Origin: a virus
IMG/VR virus record: IMGVR_UViG_3300042907_001193
Location: 1-64,000 of that record
Length of the DNA: 64,000 bases
Strand: one strand, 5' to 3'
Position numbers and translations under genes: made by a program. A model generated the notes under the pieces. That model worked only from the letters and a program-made list of their open reading frames with translations, was not told the DNA's origin and did no database searches. Each line of letters starts with the position of its first letter. The stretch's first letter is position 1. Below, one piece after another: positions 26,203 through 36,249 of this stretch.

Positions 26203-29200
26203 TTAATCAGGTTTACTGTAATTGACAACACAACTTTCAACTCCACCAACTCCAACCGGCAATCCAAGTTCTCGAGCCTCTGCTGCTGTTAAAAGTTCAC
26301 CCCAATGCTTTACCACTTCCATTTCAATGCCCAGATAATAGGGACCAGCTCCAGTAGGTAGCCCATCTAAACTAGAAGGGTAGATTGGAACTGCATCACG
26401 CATAAAAGTCGGCAAAACATATTCACACACATGCTTAACATGTTCGTAAGGAACTTCAAGCAACACGGCATCGTGAATTTGCAACAAGACTTTGAATAGG
26501 TCTCGTCCTTGCTTCAACTGCTTTTCCTTGTAATCGTGGATATAAGCTAAAGCACGGCTGACCGCTGATGCAATCATGGATTGAATCGGGTAGTTCATGG
26601 CTTGTCTTTCAAACTCACCCGCCAACCCTCGGTCAAAGTTGGCATCTGGAAATCTACGAAACCTACCATAGCAATTGCATAAGTAACGACCAGCCACTGT
26701 AGTGCCGGTCAGTGGGTCTATGTAGTCTCCAGTTGCACGCTGTTTGCATTCGTTGAAAAACGGACTTAACCTTGGATACATTAGAAAAATTGCATCGATG
26801 ACTGCTTGTGCTTCATCTACTTCAATTTCGATACCTTGTTCTTTTGCTGCGATAGCAATTGCTTTAGGACCTCGACCATAGGCAATACCGAAGATTACAG
26901 ATTTGGCCACGATCCTAATATGCTTCTTGCCGATAGCGGCTAACCCGCTTTTTGTCGGAGGACAAGTTAGTTTAAATGCAAAACAAGCTACTTGACTGTG
27001 TATGTCATAGTAATCTGGATGAGTTTCAGGCAGTTGATTTCGCAACGCATGTTTAATCATATTTTCGTCACCAGACATAACCGCCATACCAAATAGCTCT
27101 GCACCTACATAATCTGCCTCTACCATCACATGACCAGGTGAAGCCTTTAAAACACTACGCAAAGTGTATTTGTAATCTTCAGCCCCAAGTAATCGTTTGT
27201 AGTCGGGATCTCTCTGCTTACTAATATTTTGTAAGTTAGGGCGAGCACTAGACCACCTTCCAGTTTCCTTGGTTTGATAGACATGAGTACGAACTTTGCC
27301 ATCGTCACAGCATAAAGAAGCAAGACCATCATCATACTCTAGGTTGCCGTCATCATCGTACATGGACTCTTCTGTTGCATCATCACACGCTGGAGGATGT
27401 AACACAGTCTTAAGCACTTGATCTAAAAAGCGGTAATCACGCAGCTGATTTATTAGCTTTGCTTTACCCTCGTTAGTAGTTGATTGAGCTAACAGAGATA
27501 AAATCAGTTTGTTAGTAGACGGAGCATGCTCCGCCATCCTACCTGACTTTTTAACTTCACTCCATGGCTTGGGTGGTTTACTTGTGTCAAACAATGGATC
27601 TAAGTTTAAGCTAACTGCACCCTCTGGTCGCAATCTTATTACATCTCCAGTCTTCTTATCTTTCTTACCATTAAGAAGATGACCATAAAGTAATTCTCGC
27701 ACATGCTGTGTAGACCTAATGTTAAACTCAGGCCACTTGATTTCTGTGCGTATCTTTACTTCAAGTGTATTCTTTGCGTTCATAAATCGCTTGGTTAAAA
27801 AATCAATACGATCTTTGTCCACAGTAATTCCGGTGCGATGTATCTCCAACACTGCAGGAGTTGCTATTTGAGATTCCCAGAATGCTTCTCGACAGTTATT
27901 ACCTTCGTAATCCTCGTCAAGTAACACAGCTAGTTTGTAAAACAAACGCAAAGTAACATCAGCATCGTACATACCATAAGGCAGCAAAATTTCATCGGGA
28001 CATTCACCATATCCGTCTAGATCCGCATTCATTATACCTTTTGATTTGCAGTAAGATATCTTCCAATGCTGCAACTCTTTATCATATCTCGGTGCAGAAG
28101 TATAACGCATTGCCAGAGTTTCCAGCTTATAGCTAGCTGTCTCCTCAATAGCATGTGTCATCAAACCTGTATCTGCACCGCCCTCAAACTTAGTGCGATA
28201 CCACGCAGGTACTATTTCTTCTTCTGTAAACCCTTCTTTCTGATAAAGTTTAAACAACTTCTTATCCGCATTTTCTGCCTTCATCTCGTAGTCAAACAAT
28301 TGGCAAGAGAAACAAGCTTGGATGTTGATTCCATAATCTAACAACCACTCTAAGTCTGCATTGAAGAAATGACCAACAACTCGTTTACGCCTAAACTTAA
28401 TTTCTTTGATCTCTTCGGCATCTTTGTATTTAAAGACACCACCAAGAAAGAACATGTTTAGAAGTTTAAGAGTTTTGTCGGGTAACTGCCTTGCTCTGCT
28501 AGTAGCAAAACCGGGAGTCATCTCACCCCCAGCCTCGTGAAACTTGATACCAAGTGCTTTCTTCTCGTACCAAGAAATCTGCATAGTTCGCATGTAAGCA
28601 TTTTTATTAATAGGATGCTTTCCATGCCACTCTGCATCTACTGCAATCAAGCTGTCTCTCTTGTCCTCGTCCTTCTCAATGCTGATGAGTTGTTGTAATA
28701 AATCCCAATGGTTGTCCACCACTCTATGATCTATTACTTCTGAAGCTCCAATCGTTACTCCCTTAGTTAAAGCGATGAAACGAGATATTCCGTTTTCTAA
28801 CTGCCTACCCGCAGATTGATCTCGAAGCACTTGTCTAGGGTGAACTACAGTCATGACCTGTGCTTCTTTCCAATGCTGCTCTTGGTCTCTAGCAGTAAAG
28901 GCAACATTGTAGCGTAGTTTTTCTACTCTACCTTCCATCTCGCCTACACCCGCCGTACCTCCAAGCAAAGCTTTACTAACATCGGCACCTAGACAAAGAA
29001 TGTACTTGGGCTGCACAATCTTTATCTCTTGATAGAGCAGATGCATACAGTCTTTAATCCAGACTGCTTTCAATGTAGTTTTGTAATCTGGAGGACAAAA
29101 TTTAACTAAATTCGTTACATAAAATTTAGTTAAATTAAAAGCTTTTAACTTACGGAATGTTTCAATCAATAAGGAACCATCTGCACCCGCCATGCACCTC

Positions 29201-29676
29201 CTTCTTTTGACCTCTTCACCCCAAGGATTACGACTGATGATCATTACATCTGCGGGCACCGGCCCGCTAGGATCAATTGATCCTAACAAATGGCCTAGTA
29301 CAAATTCTGCTTCTTTATACTGATGAGGTCCAACTTCTACATCTAAAGTAAAAGGAGAAACTCGTAATGATTCACGGATTAAACCCATTAATTCATTACT
29401 GTATTCCAACCTCTTTGCTTTAGTTTTTTCACCATCAGCATTTGTTATCGTTTCTTCAACCAGCTTGGATTCGATGTCCCCTAGACCTAATACATGTCTA
29501 AGAAACGCAGAGTTAGAAGGTAAAGGAGGCAAGCCGGGAGCTGCTAAAGGGAATACAGCTCCGCCTAATTGCACTTCATGCAATCGTTTTTTATACACCA
29601 TCTCAACTGCTGCAGAAGAAGTTTTAACCGCTGGAGTAATTCCACCTCCTCCCGCTATCTTTATCTTTCGTGCCAT
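26203..29676 (-). CDS. polA: DNA polymerase I with N-terminal uracil-DNA-glycosylase-like domain
   Basis: 1157 residues from ATG 29676 (SD AAGAGGTAGAA, just after the primase stop). About residues 125-305 resemble family 4 uracil-DNA glycosylases: WGEEVKRRRCMAGADGSLL, VTNLVKFCPP, YILCLGADVSKALLGG and MTVVHPRQVL. A 3'-5' exonuclease follows (AVDAEWHG with D347/E349, HFFNADLEW). The PolA palm has SARPNLQNIS, motif A VEADYVGAEL (Asp855), motif B RIVAKSVIFGIAYG and motif C QIHDAVLLE. It is the replicative polymerase of the phage. Such UDG-PolA fusions are known, from memory, in SPO1-like phages. Catalytic status of the glycosylase domain is uncertain. Confidence 0.9.
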   Translation of the reverse strand: MARKIKIAGGGGITPAVKTSSAAVEMVYKKRLHEVQLGGAVFPLAAPGLPPLPSNSAFLRHVLGLGDIESKLVEETITNADGEKTKAKRLEYSNELMGLIRESLRVSPFTLDVEVGPHQYKEAEFVLGHLLGSIDPSGPVPADVMIISRNPWGEEVKRRRCMAGADGSLLIETFRKLKAFNLTKFYVTNLVKFCPPDYKTTLKAVWIKDCMHLLYQEIKIVQPKYILCLGADVSKALLGGTAGVGEMEGRVEKLRYNVAFTARDQEQHWKEAQVMTVVHPRQVLRDQSAGRQLENGISRFIALTKGVTIGASEVIDHRVVDNHWDLLQQLISIEKDEDKRDSLIAVDAEWHGKHPINKNAYMRTMQISWYEKKALGIKFHEAGGEMTPGFATSRARQLPDKTLKLLNMFFLGGVFKYKDAEEIKEIKFRRKRVVGHFFNADLEWLLDYGINIQACFSCQLFDYEMKAENADKKLFKLYQKEGFTEEEIVPAWYRTKFEGGADTGLMTHAIEETASYKLETLAMRYTSAPRYDKELQHWKISYCKSKGIMNADLDGYGECPDEILLPYGMYDADVTLRLFYKLAVLLDEDYEGNNCREAFWESQIATPAVLEIHRTGITVDKDRIDFLTKRFMNAKNTLEVKIRTEIKWPEFNIRSTQHVRELLYGHLLNGKKDKKTGDVIRLRPEGAVSLNLDPLFDTSKPPKPWSEVKKSGRMAEHAPSTNKLILSLLAQSTTNEGKAKLINQLRDYRFLDQVLKTVLHPPACDDATEESMYDDDGNLEYDDGLASLCCDDGKVRTHVYQTKETGRWSSARPNLQNISKQRDPDYKRLLGAEDYKYTLRSVLKASPGHVMVEADYVGAELFGMAVMSGDENMIKHALRNQLPETHPDYYDIHSQVACFAFKLTCPPTKSGLAAIGKKHIRIVAKSVIFGIAYGRGPKAIAIAAKEQGIEIEVDEAQAVIDAIFLMYPRLSPFFNECKQRATGDYIDPLTGTTVAGRYLCNCYGRFRRFPDANFDRGLAGEFERQAMNYPIQSMIASAVSRALAYIHDYKEKQLKQGRDLFKVLLQIHDAVLLEVPYEHVKHVCEYVLPTFMRDAVPIYPSSLDGLPTGAGPYYLGIEMEVVKHWGELLTAAEARELGLPVGVGGVESCVVNYSKPD

Positions 29677-29678
29677 TT

Positions 29679-30761
29679 CTACCTCTTTTTCCAAGAAATA
29701 ATTACACCTTTATCACCAGCTTGCTTCGTAATATATTCACGAAGCATTGTGCGGGCTAAGGAACCAGGGTCGGTTCCCTCTGGAAGTTGCACGCTGCAAA
29801 ATCCGGATTTTAACCGCTCATTTAAATCAGCTTCGATTTCGTTAACCTTTAACGCAAGCTTGTCTTTAACATCTGGATCAAACAGCAACACTCCAGAGTA
29901 ATCTTTGAAATGCTGTCTAAAGAGAGTTTGTTGTTCATTTGTTAAAGTTGCACCTAAGGTGCATACAGCTTGAGGTCCCACTCGCCACACATCTGTTACC
30001 CCCTCGACAATAATACCTACTTCATACTGGGAAGCATTCCCAAGGTTGTAAAGAATATTTCGTCTAGGTGTTCCAGGTGCTGTGTAATACTTAGGCAAGC
30101 TAGATTTCTTCCAATCCGTCTCGAAAGCAGCTCTAGCTTGCCACCCCACCATCTGCTTGTCATGGTAGATAGGAATGATTAAACGATTCCTACATATGTA
30201 CCGGTCACTAGTGTGACACCAATGCACATTGTAAAACCGACCAATCTTATCTGGGTCAAATCCTCGTCCGGCTAGGTACACATTGGCTTCATGTGTGCTT
30301 GGAAGCTTATCAATCCTAGTGACTTCACCGGGCCAGCTTGTCCTTATTTTTGAAACATCAACTGTTCGTCCTTCACGCAGCTGAGCTTTGCGAAGATCTA
30401 CTAAATGACGGCCCACCAGCATCTGCTCTAACTCCTCATAAATATGAGCAGTTTTAAGCGACAGCGGACAACCTCCATTAAAACAAGTAGCAAGATGAAG
30501 CTGAGGTTTCCCCCATTGATTTTCAGATCCGTAGCAATGGTTAATATAACAACGAAACCTTGTATCGTTGCAGAAGGGACAACACACTGCGTAATACTCG
30601 CCAGCATGTATAATCACTTCTTTTGGTTTACCTGTAATTAAATCAATGCTTGTCTTTCGTATTTGCTTCTCTCCCACTTGCGAGATACGCACATTACCAA
30701 ACACGGCTTTGCACCTACGAAATAAAGCTCGATTTAAAGCATTTTTCTCGTCATTGTTCAT
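29679..30761 (-). CDS. dnaG: DnaG-type DNA primase
   Basis: 360 residues, ATG 30761 with GAGGAGCCA. The N-terminal zinc-binding region has C61-P-F-C64, C71/C76 and C93/C98. The TOPRIM core has IIVEGVTDV (Glu253) and VLLFDPDVKD (Asp295, Asp297). It is shorter than bacterial DnaG and lacks the C-terminal helicase-binding domain. It makes RNA primers for lagging-strand synthesis alongside the DnaB helicase encoded just upstream. Confidence 0.85.
   Translation of the reverse strand: MNNDEKNALNRALFRRCKAVFGNVRISQVGEKQIRKTSIDLITGKPKEVIIHAGEYYAVCCPFCNDTRFRCYINHCYGSENQWGKPQLHLATCFNGGCPLSLKTAHIYEELEQMLVGRHLVDLRKAQLREGRTVDVSKIRTSWPGEVTRIDKLPSTHEANVYLAGRGFDPDKIGRFYNVHWCHTSDRYICRNRLIIPIYHDKQMVGWQARAAFETDWKKSSLPKYYTAPGTPRRNILYNLGNASQYEVGIIVEGVTDVWRVGPQAVCTLGATLTNEQQTLFRQHFKDYSGVLLFDPDVKDKLALKVNEIEADLNERLKSGFCSVQLPEGTDPGSLARTMLREYITKQAGDKGVIISWKKR
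29798..29812. repeat. AAAATCCGGATTTTA palindrome, copy 5
   Basis: Perfect 14-bp palindrome within the primase gene, about 120 bases upstream of the DNA polymerase start. Confidence 0.45.
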
Positions 30762-30778
30762 TGGCTCCTCGTTAGTGT

Positions 30779-32455
30779 TTAACTTTCATCTACAATTATG
30801 TTTGAAGTATCGGACGGAGCAGGAGTAGCACTTGCGTGATCTTCGTTATCAGCAAAATGATCAAAAGAAGAATCATTTACATTTACACCCACAGATTTCA
30901 TTGTGGACTTCTCCACAATTTGCCCACGGCTATCTATGTGATAGTTGTTAAGCCCTACCACTGAGTTGTACTCGCCATCTACACGGATAATGCTTGGAGG
31001 CACTCGCCGGAAACGACGATGCTTCGTACAGGCAATTTGGCCCATCGAGTCTGAATTTAAATTACCTATTACAAAAGAAAAATCTAAATTCTCACCAAAG
31101 CTTTTACTGCCTTTTGCATCAGTATGATGCAAAGTTTTTGTAGGACTTAACATTGAGTTAGCTGCACCGCTAAGCTGATGTAATACAACAGTATGGCAGC
31201 TAAATGGTTTACTGATCTCTCTAACAATCCGTGCTACTGCATTTTGATATGTTTTGTGATCTTCTTGCCGTCCGCTCTCTTGCTGTTTTAGAGTGGTATC
31301 TCTATCCACCATCAACCCAAGATAATCGATGATCACATTACGCACATAGCAAGAAGGGCCACGAGTACGCAACTCTAACTTAATCCGCTGCACAATCTCA
31401 TCGATCCCATTACTACCCGCAGTTGGATAATCTTTGTCGCTACCTGAAAAATCTAAACACAGCGTGTGGCCGTTCAACCAAGTTATGGCATTCTCCACAC
31501 GAACTCGTTCTGGTTCAAATACCCCATCTTTGATTTCTTGTGCAAATATCTTACGTTCGTAATCTAATGGGGTTTCTGGATCGTTTAACAAAGAATCTAG
31601 CCCTTCCATGCCCATCTTATCTAAGCTGGCCCGATTCACCCTTGCTGCATACATTAACGCACGATGCAGAATCTCGGGTGCCTTAGCTGCTTCGTAAGTA
31701 ACCAGCACAGAAATCCCATGCCTACCTTCGCTATTCTCTAACTTCTCTTCATAGGATTGCTTTGCAGCTTCGCACCACAGCATGACTGCTAAGGTAGTTT
31801 TACAAGTACCATAAGGTGCCATGATGCCATAAACTTCGCCTTCCGCACTACCACCCCCAAGATACTTGTCTAAGAAACCAAGCCCTGTTGTGCGAATAAT
31901 CCTAGGGTCACGTTTGTCCCAGCCAGTTTCAAAAGTAAGAGCCGCCTTATCTTTAATGCCCATTGTCTTGAGCATTTCTAATTCAAGCAGCGTCTTTTGC
32001 AAAACAAAAGGTAGGTCTTCTATTTCTCCGTTTTTGTGAAGAGCTAGTTTTAAATTGTCAGACTGTGCAAACATTAAAAAACGTTTGCCCGCTCTAAGTG
32101 CAAATTTCTCTAGCCACTTAGTGTGCACATCTTCCCCATCTAATGTGTCCGGATCGGCCGCATAAGACAGAAAATCCTCAAGATCTAAACGGCTAGCCTC
32201 TGAAATGATTTCAGAATCTTGCTCAAGCATAGATTCTAAGTCTGCCCATATTTCGGTAAAACTGGGTAGACAATTGTTTTCTTTATGAAAGTCTAATAAA
32301 ACCCGATAAAGCAATTGATAGCTTTCATCGGCAAAATGAGCGACAGTCAGTTTACTTTTAAAATGAGAAAATATTGTTTCATTCTGCATTAGAATTGTAA
32401 CAAATAATCGCAAGTGAGCAGCTGACAGCCGACCTTGTTTTCGGTCGCTTGGCAT
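30779..32455 (-). CDS. dnaB: Replicative DNA helicase, DnaB-like
   Basis: 558 residues from ATG 32455 (SD AAAGGATGCAC). The helical N-terminal domain has the DnaB-like stretch FKSKLTVAHFADESYQLLYR. The RecA-fold domain has Walker A APYGTCKT (213-220), preceded by GLGFLDKYLGGG, and Walker B VIIDYLGLM, followed by TVVLHQLSG in the H4/sensor position. It unwinds DNA at the fork as a hexamer. The acidic C-terminal 50 residues are probably flexible. Confidence 0.88.
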   Translation of the reverse strand: MPSDRKQGRLSAAHLRLFVTILMQNETIFSHFKSKLTVAHFADESYQLLYRVLLDFHKENNCLPSFTEIWADLESMLEQDSEIISEASRLDLEDFLSYAADPDTLDGEDVHTKWLEKFALRAGKRFLMFAQSDNLKLALHKNGEIEDLPFVLQKTLLELEMLKTMGIKDKAALTFETGWDKRDPRIIRTTGLGFLDKYLGGGSAEGEVYGIMAPYGTCKTTLAVMLWCEAAKQSYEEKLENSEGRHGISVLVTYEAAKAPEILHRALMYAARVNRASLDKMGMEGLDSLLNDPETPLDYERKIFAQEIKDGVFEPERVRVENAITWLNGHTLCLDFSGSDKDYPTAGSNGIDEIVQRIKLELRTRGPSCYVRNVIIDYLGLMVDRDTTLKQQESGRQEDHKTYQNAVARIVREISKPFSCHTVVLHQLSGAANSMLSPTKTLHHTDAKGSKSFGENLDFSFVIGNLNSDSMGQIACTKHRRFRRVPPSIIRVDGEYNSVVGLNNYHIDSRGQIVEKSTMKSVGVNVNDSSFDHFADNEDHASATPAPSDTSNIIVDES

Positions 32456-32485
32456 GTGCATCCTTTCTCGCACAGAAGTACATCG

Positions 32486-33253
32486 TTAACACCTTGCAGC
32501 TGAAACTATCTCAGCTGCCGCTACACGAAAATCCAACGGAACTAATTTCCCCAACACCGCTGTATACAGTTGGGGAAAGAGAGTGTAATCCATTGCCGCT
32601 AAAAATTCAAACTGCTTTGCTACTTTATTTAATTTTTCAATATGTGGATCTGTTTTTGGCAGACTTTCGCAAGTAGAAGTTGCAATGCAGTATTTAAATA
32701 AAGGAGACAATTCTAATCTAGGGTCAATCAATGCGTAATATACGGATAAACTAAGTGGATACCCATTTCCTTTTTTAAAGATAACAATTGCAGTTTTGAT
32801 CCTTTGGCTTTCCGCAATGAACTGACAGCGTAAATCATTTTCTGCTTTTTTTAAAAAATCAATAACTAGTTCTATAGTGTTAGGTGCTGCCAACTGGCCT
32901 AAAGCAGGCACAGTCAATGCACTACCACGCAATATGTAAAAAAGAACACGAACATAATGAATAGGGTTTAACTGATTCATTTGCTCAATCTTTTTGTACA
33001 TAGCTTGCCATTGATTTGTGGTTTTTCTTTCTTCTGGTGTGTCAAACTTAGACTTACCATCTAAGCTTGAAGCAGGCTGATAAGAAACCGCAAATTCACC
33101 TTGGCGAAACCGGTCTAAAACTTGTCTCTCTTGTATATAAGTGTCTTTAAACAATTGTACTTCTGTCGTTAACCCTGTAGCCTCGTTACCCGATGAAGCT
33201 CGAGAATTTGCACCGGGGATAGGAGAGCGACTAAATTTATATTCGTTTTCCAT
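32486..33253 (-). CDS. Hypothetical protein between helicases
   Basis: 255 residues from ATG 33253 (SD AAAAGGAATACA), overlapping the end of the UvsW-like gene. Mostly helical, no recognised motif. Its place before dnaB could mean a helicase loader or fork accessory, but nothing in the sequence shows it; no P-loop is present. Confidence 0.65.
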   Translation of the reverse strand: MENEYKFSRSPIPGANSRASSGNEATGLTTEVQLFKDTYIQERQVLDRFRQGEFAVSYQPASSLDGKSKFDTPEERKTTNQWQAMYKKIEQMNQLNPIHYVRVLFYILRGSALTVPALGQLAAPNTIELVIDFLKKAENDLRCQFIAESQRIKTAIVIFKKGNGYPLSLSVYYALIDPRLELSPLFKYCIATSTCESLPKTDPHIEKLNKVAKQFEFLAAMDYTLFPQLYTAVLGKLVPLDFRVAAAEIVSAARC

Positions 33254-34739
33254 TGTATTCCTTTTGTAATCCCGAAGATGGAAAAGATTGTTCCCAGTTA
33301 TTAAGTGCATAAGAAGCACAGCGGTTTTTTGCTCGTGTTTTAAATGTGTAATTAAACTGATCTAGGTAATCATGGACTTGCCCATAAGGTTTGTCCGCTG
33401 AAATTCTAGATACTCTACCAGGAATTTGAATGTCGTTAATAGGGCTACCGCCACCATCTGCCCTAATTAGAACAGCCAAACTGTTAAAGGAAACCCCAAC
33501 ATTCCATACAGTAGTGCATATGACTTTTTTAAGTATTCCCTTTTCAAAGTCTTGTGTCAGTTTTTGCCTTCTGTTTAAATCCATTAAAGGCTCATCTGCT
33601 TTGCAGAAACCTCCACGAGCATAGTGTGCCCGATCCATCTGACTTAACCCATTCTCCATGTATACTAAAGTAAAGTTTGGTAACTGTTTCTTTAGGTTAA
33701 AAGCATGTTCTATCGTCTCTACTGTAATTAATACCTGCGTATCGTCGTCATAGCGTTTAGCATCTTCTGCTATTCTTCGATTACGATACTCGTTACACCA
33801 AATACCCTGCCGTTTCTTTTTTACATCTTCTGCGTCCATACATGGATCTTGATCCATCACCACAGAAGTCCATTGGACTTTAATAGGAACCACCATGCTG
33901 GCAGACTGTGCTTGTGCGTAATTTACTTTAAAAATGACAGGACCAAACATGCCTAAGTTTCTAAAGTCTTTACCATCCCAACGAAGATCATGCGATGCAG
34001 ACAACCCAAAATTACGACTGTTCTGCCACCTTGCCAACTCACCAGAAGCTTTGTCCGCAGAAAGCTCATGACACTCATCCCCGATAAGGATATCCGCAGT
34101 AGCTGGGCTATGATGTAAGGAACCAACTGTATAACACATCACCCGCTTGCCCCGAACATTCTTAGTTCCACCTACAATGCCAACATCTCCTACCATCTGG
34201 CACAGCTCTGGGTAAATACGATCTCGTAATACAGATACCCGCTTGGTAACCACATCAATTTTTGTTCTTGGCAACAAAGAGGCAACTAACCCAATCATGA
34301 AAGATTTACCGAAGCCGGGAGGGCAATCAAAACGACCGCAGCGGTTTGCTAAAACTTTATCCAGAAATTCCTTTTGATTTGCTCTAAGCTTATATTTGTT
34401 AATGTTCTGCCATTGTGGTTCTAACTTTTTAGGATCCATAGGGGATAGATCTTTAAATTGCACATCATATCCAGCTTGGGTAAGCGTGCTACGCAGCAGT
34501 TTCCAAAACCCATAGAAAGTCACAATGCGTTGTTTGTAATCGATATCCATAAGTGTGTGTTCTTGTACTTCTAATACAGAAAGACCTTGTTGCTTTCGCT
34601 CTTTTGCCTCGTAACCAAAATAACATTTTCGTTCTGTAAAACTTAAAACTGGCTTGAGCAACTCAAGCATGCTATCTGTCGTTGGGTCTAGATAAAGTGT
34701 ATTCCCAGTCTTATATAATGTGACAATTTGTTTGTCCAT
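33237..34739 (-). CDS. SF2 helicase, UvsW-like
   Basis: 500 residues, SD AAGGAGTCAGTGTAA. An N-terminal region of about 115 residues precedes the Q-motif-like RANQKEFLDKVL. Motif I is CPPGFGKS (139-146), motif II DECH (221-224), motif III SAS (246-248), then CTTVWNVGVSFNSL and IPGRVSRIS as motifs V and VI. UvsW-type helicases remodel branched DNA and move replication from origin to recombination-dependent mode in T4. The gene is preceded by a 120-base leader with two hairpins. Confidence 0.82.
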   Translation of the reverse strand: MDKQIVTLYKTGNTLYLDPTTDSMLELLKPVLSFTERKCYFGYEAKERKQQGLSVLEVQEHTLMDIDYKQRIVTFYGFWKLLRSTLTQAGYDVQFKDLSPMDPKKLEPQWQNINKYKLRANQKEFLDKVLANRCGRFDCPPGFGKSFMIGLVASLLPRTKIDVVTKRVSVLRDRIYPELCQMVGDVGIVGGTKNVRGKRVMCYTVGSLHHSPATADILIGDECHELSADKASGELARWQNSRNFGLSASHDLRWDGKDFRNLGMFGPVIFKVNYAQAQSASMVVPIKVQWTSVVMDQDPCMDAEDVKKKRQGIWCNEYRNRRIAEDAKRYDDDTQVLITVETIEHAFNLKKQLPNFTLVYMENGLSQMDRAHYARGGFCKADEPLMDLNRRQKLTQDFEKGILKKVICTTVWNVGVSFNSLAVLIRADGGGSPINDIQIPGRVSRISADKPYGQVHDYLDQFNYTFKTRAKNRCASYALNNWEQSFPSSGLQKEYNGKRI

Positions 34740-34791
34740 TTACACTGACTCCTTCTTGCATTTTTGGATTAATTGATTAGAATGCAGCTGT

Positions 34792-34813
34792 GGGTTGGCG
34801 AAGCATCGCACCC
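34792..34813 (-). ncRNA. Leader hairpin upstream of the UvsW-like gene
   Basis: Minus-strand GGGT-GCGA-TGCT-TCGC-CA-ACCC folds as a short two-part stem with a 4-base loop, 53 bases before the helicase start. With the larger hairpin at 34823 it makes a structured 5' leader or spacer. Confidence 0.35.
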
Positions 34814-34822
34814 GCTACACTT

Positions 34823-34860
34823 ACCATCGGCTGGGCACCGCACCTAGCCGATGGTTTTTT
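34823..34860 (+). terminator. Hairpin with T-run oriented for the plus strand
   Basis: A 10-bp stem ACCATCGGCT/AGCCGATGGT with a 13-base loop is followed by TTTTTT on the plus strand. No plus-strand gene ends here, so it may block antisense transcription or act as a leader structure for the minus strand. Confidence 0.5.
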
Positions 34861-34862
34861 AA

Positions 34863-35357
34863 TTAATCCATAGTATTATTTTGAGATTGTCTTCGTGGAT
34901 GTATGTTCACAATTTCGTAATGTCCATATTTACCAGGCTGCCACGGAGACAACCCTTTATACTTACCTGCAATTTGCATCAATGCCCAGAAATCTTGATC
35001 GTCTATTTCAGACGGTACTACACAGTTTATTACAACAGTTTGATTAGCCATGATTGATTCATGCAAAGACCAACGCTCTCGCCCATTAGCAGATTTCTGG
35101 TAGAAACAACGAGTTAGACATTTGTCTTTAATCTCCGCATCAAGCCCTATATCCCAACAGATATGCTTAACGGCTTCTTGATGCCTACCTAACATCTCTG
35201 CAGCTAACTTCATGTTTGCATGATGCCATGTAGCTAAAAACAAAATCTTACCATCTCGACCAGGACTTCGTTGGAACCGAAAACGACCTGTCTTCTTTTC
35301 TTTTTCATTCCCCAAACTAGGGGTGGTGAAACGAATTCTTACAGATAATTCACGCAC
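34863..35357 (-). CDS. Hypothetical protein
   Basis: 164 residues. A basic N-terminus (KEKKTGRFRFQRSPGRDGK) is followed by a helix-turn-helix-sized region (MKLAAEMLGRHQEAVKHICWDIGL) and a Trp-rich C-terminal part. A nucleic-acid-binding role is possible, not shown. Lies between sbcC/unknown and the helicase. Confidence 0.65.
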   Translation of the reverse strand: MRELSVRIRFTTPSLGNEKEKKTGRFRFQRSPGRDGKILFLATWHHANMKLAAEMLGRHQEAVKHICWDIGLDAEIKDKCLTRCFYQKSANGRERWSLHESIMANQTVVINCVVPSEIDDQDFWALMQIAGKYKGLSPWQPGKYGHYEIVNIHPRRQSQNNTMD

Positions 35358-35359
35358 AG

Positions 35360-36241
35360 CTATTCTCCAAATTGCTTTAAAAAACTGTCTTTGACTAACT
35401 TATTGCTAAAAAATATTCGAGGATCAAACTCAGCATGCTTCACGCTTCCGGATAACCAGTTACGTGCTATAAAATGCAATAACCGCTTACAAGTTCGATA
35501 CACCTCTTTCTTGTCCGTAACATCGCAAGGAATGTCTAGTAAGAGAGGGCTATCCGCTGGCAGAGCTTTTACAGCTTCAACCAATAGCCGAGCCCTATCT
35601 TGTTTAGCATCAAGTTCTGCTGTCTTTTTCCTTATGCGTAAATTCCAAAACTTAGAGAACTTAGCAAAAGGCATTAAACCAAAATGACTGTTTAACCGAG
35701 TCAGCCTATTGGGATGCTTTACATTAAAGTACCAGCGAGGATCTACTATTGAAGCAAGTATATCCAGCACTAGATCGGTGTGTTGCTCTATCTTTAAAAA
35801 TTGCCAGAAAGGATAAGTAATATGCTGCGGATACCAGTGCTGCAGTCTATCTTGTATTTTTGGAGAGGAGTCATAAAGCTGTTCTTGCTTTACCTCTAGT
35901 AATAAAAAATTACGATAGCTTGTGCTGTCTATGTGATGCCAAGTATGTGGCAGATTATCATGCGGATTCAGCACAGAAATACAATTTAACAACTGCAAAC
36001 TTGAATTATGATACCTACGGCATATCCGAGGAGAACCCACTAATAAATTACCTTTTATCTCCTTGTTAATCAAAGCTAGGTACAAGGAGATAATGACTTT
36101 ATAATTCTGAGGTACTGCAATCACACGATAGGTCGTTGCCAGCAGTTTACTTGGGCGATACTTTCCAATTACCTGTGTAGGTATACCTTCTGGAGTGTTT
36201 ACCCAAGTAGTGCCATCGTGATCTATGTGAATACAGGTCAT
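35360..36241 (-). CDS. Hypothetical protein following sbcC
   Basis: 293 residues from ATG 36241 (MTCIHIDHDG), 6 bases after the sbcC stop; the in-frame upstream start at 36256 overlaps sbcC. His- and Trp-rich with basic stretches (WNLRIRKKTAELDAKQDRAR). No conserved active site recognised. Confidence 0.65.
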   Translation of the reverse strand: MTCIHIDHDGTTWVNTPEGIPTQVIGKYRPSKLLATTYRVIAVPQNYKVIISLYLALINKEIKGNLLVGSPRICRRYHNSSLQLLNCISVLNPHDNLPHTWHHIDSTSYRNFLLLEVKQEQLYDSSPKIQDRLQHWYPQHITYPFWQFLKIEQHTDLVLDILASIVDPRWYFNVKHPNRLTRLNSHFGLMPFAKFSKFWNLRIRKKTAELDAKQDRARLLVEAVKALPADSPLLLDIPCDVTDKKEVYRTCKRLLHFIARNWLSGSVKHAEFDPRIFFSNKLVKDSFLKQFGE

Positions 36242-36249
36242 AAATTGTC

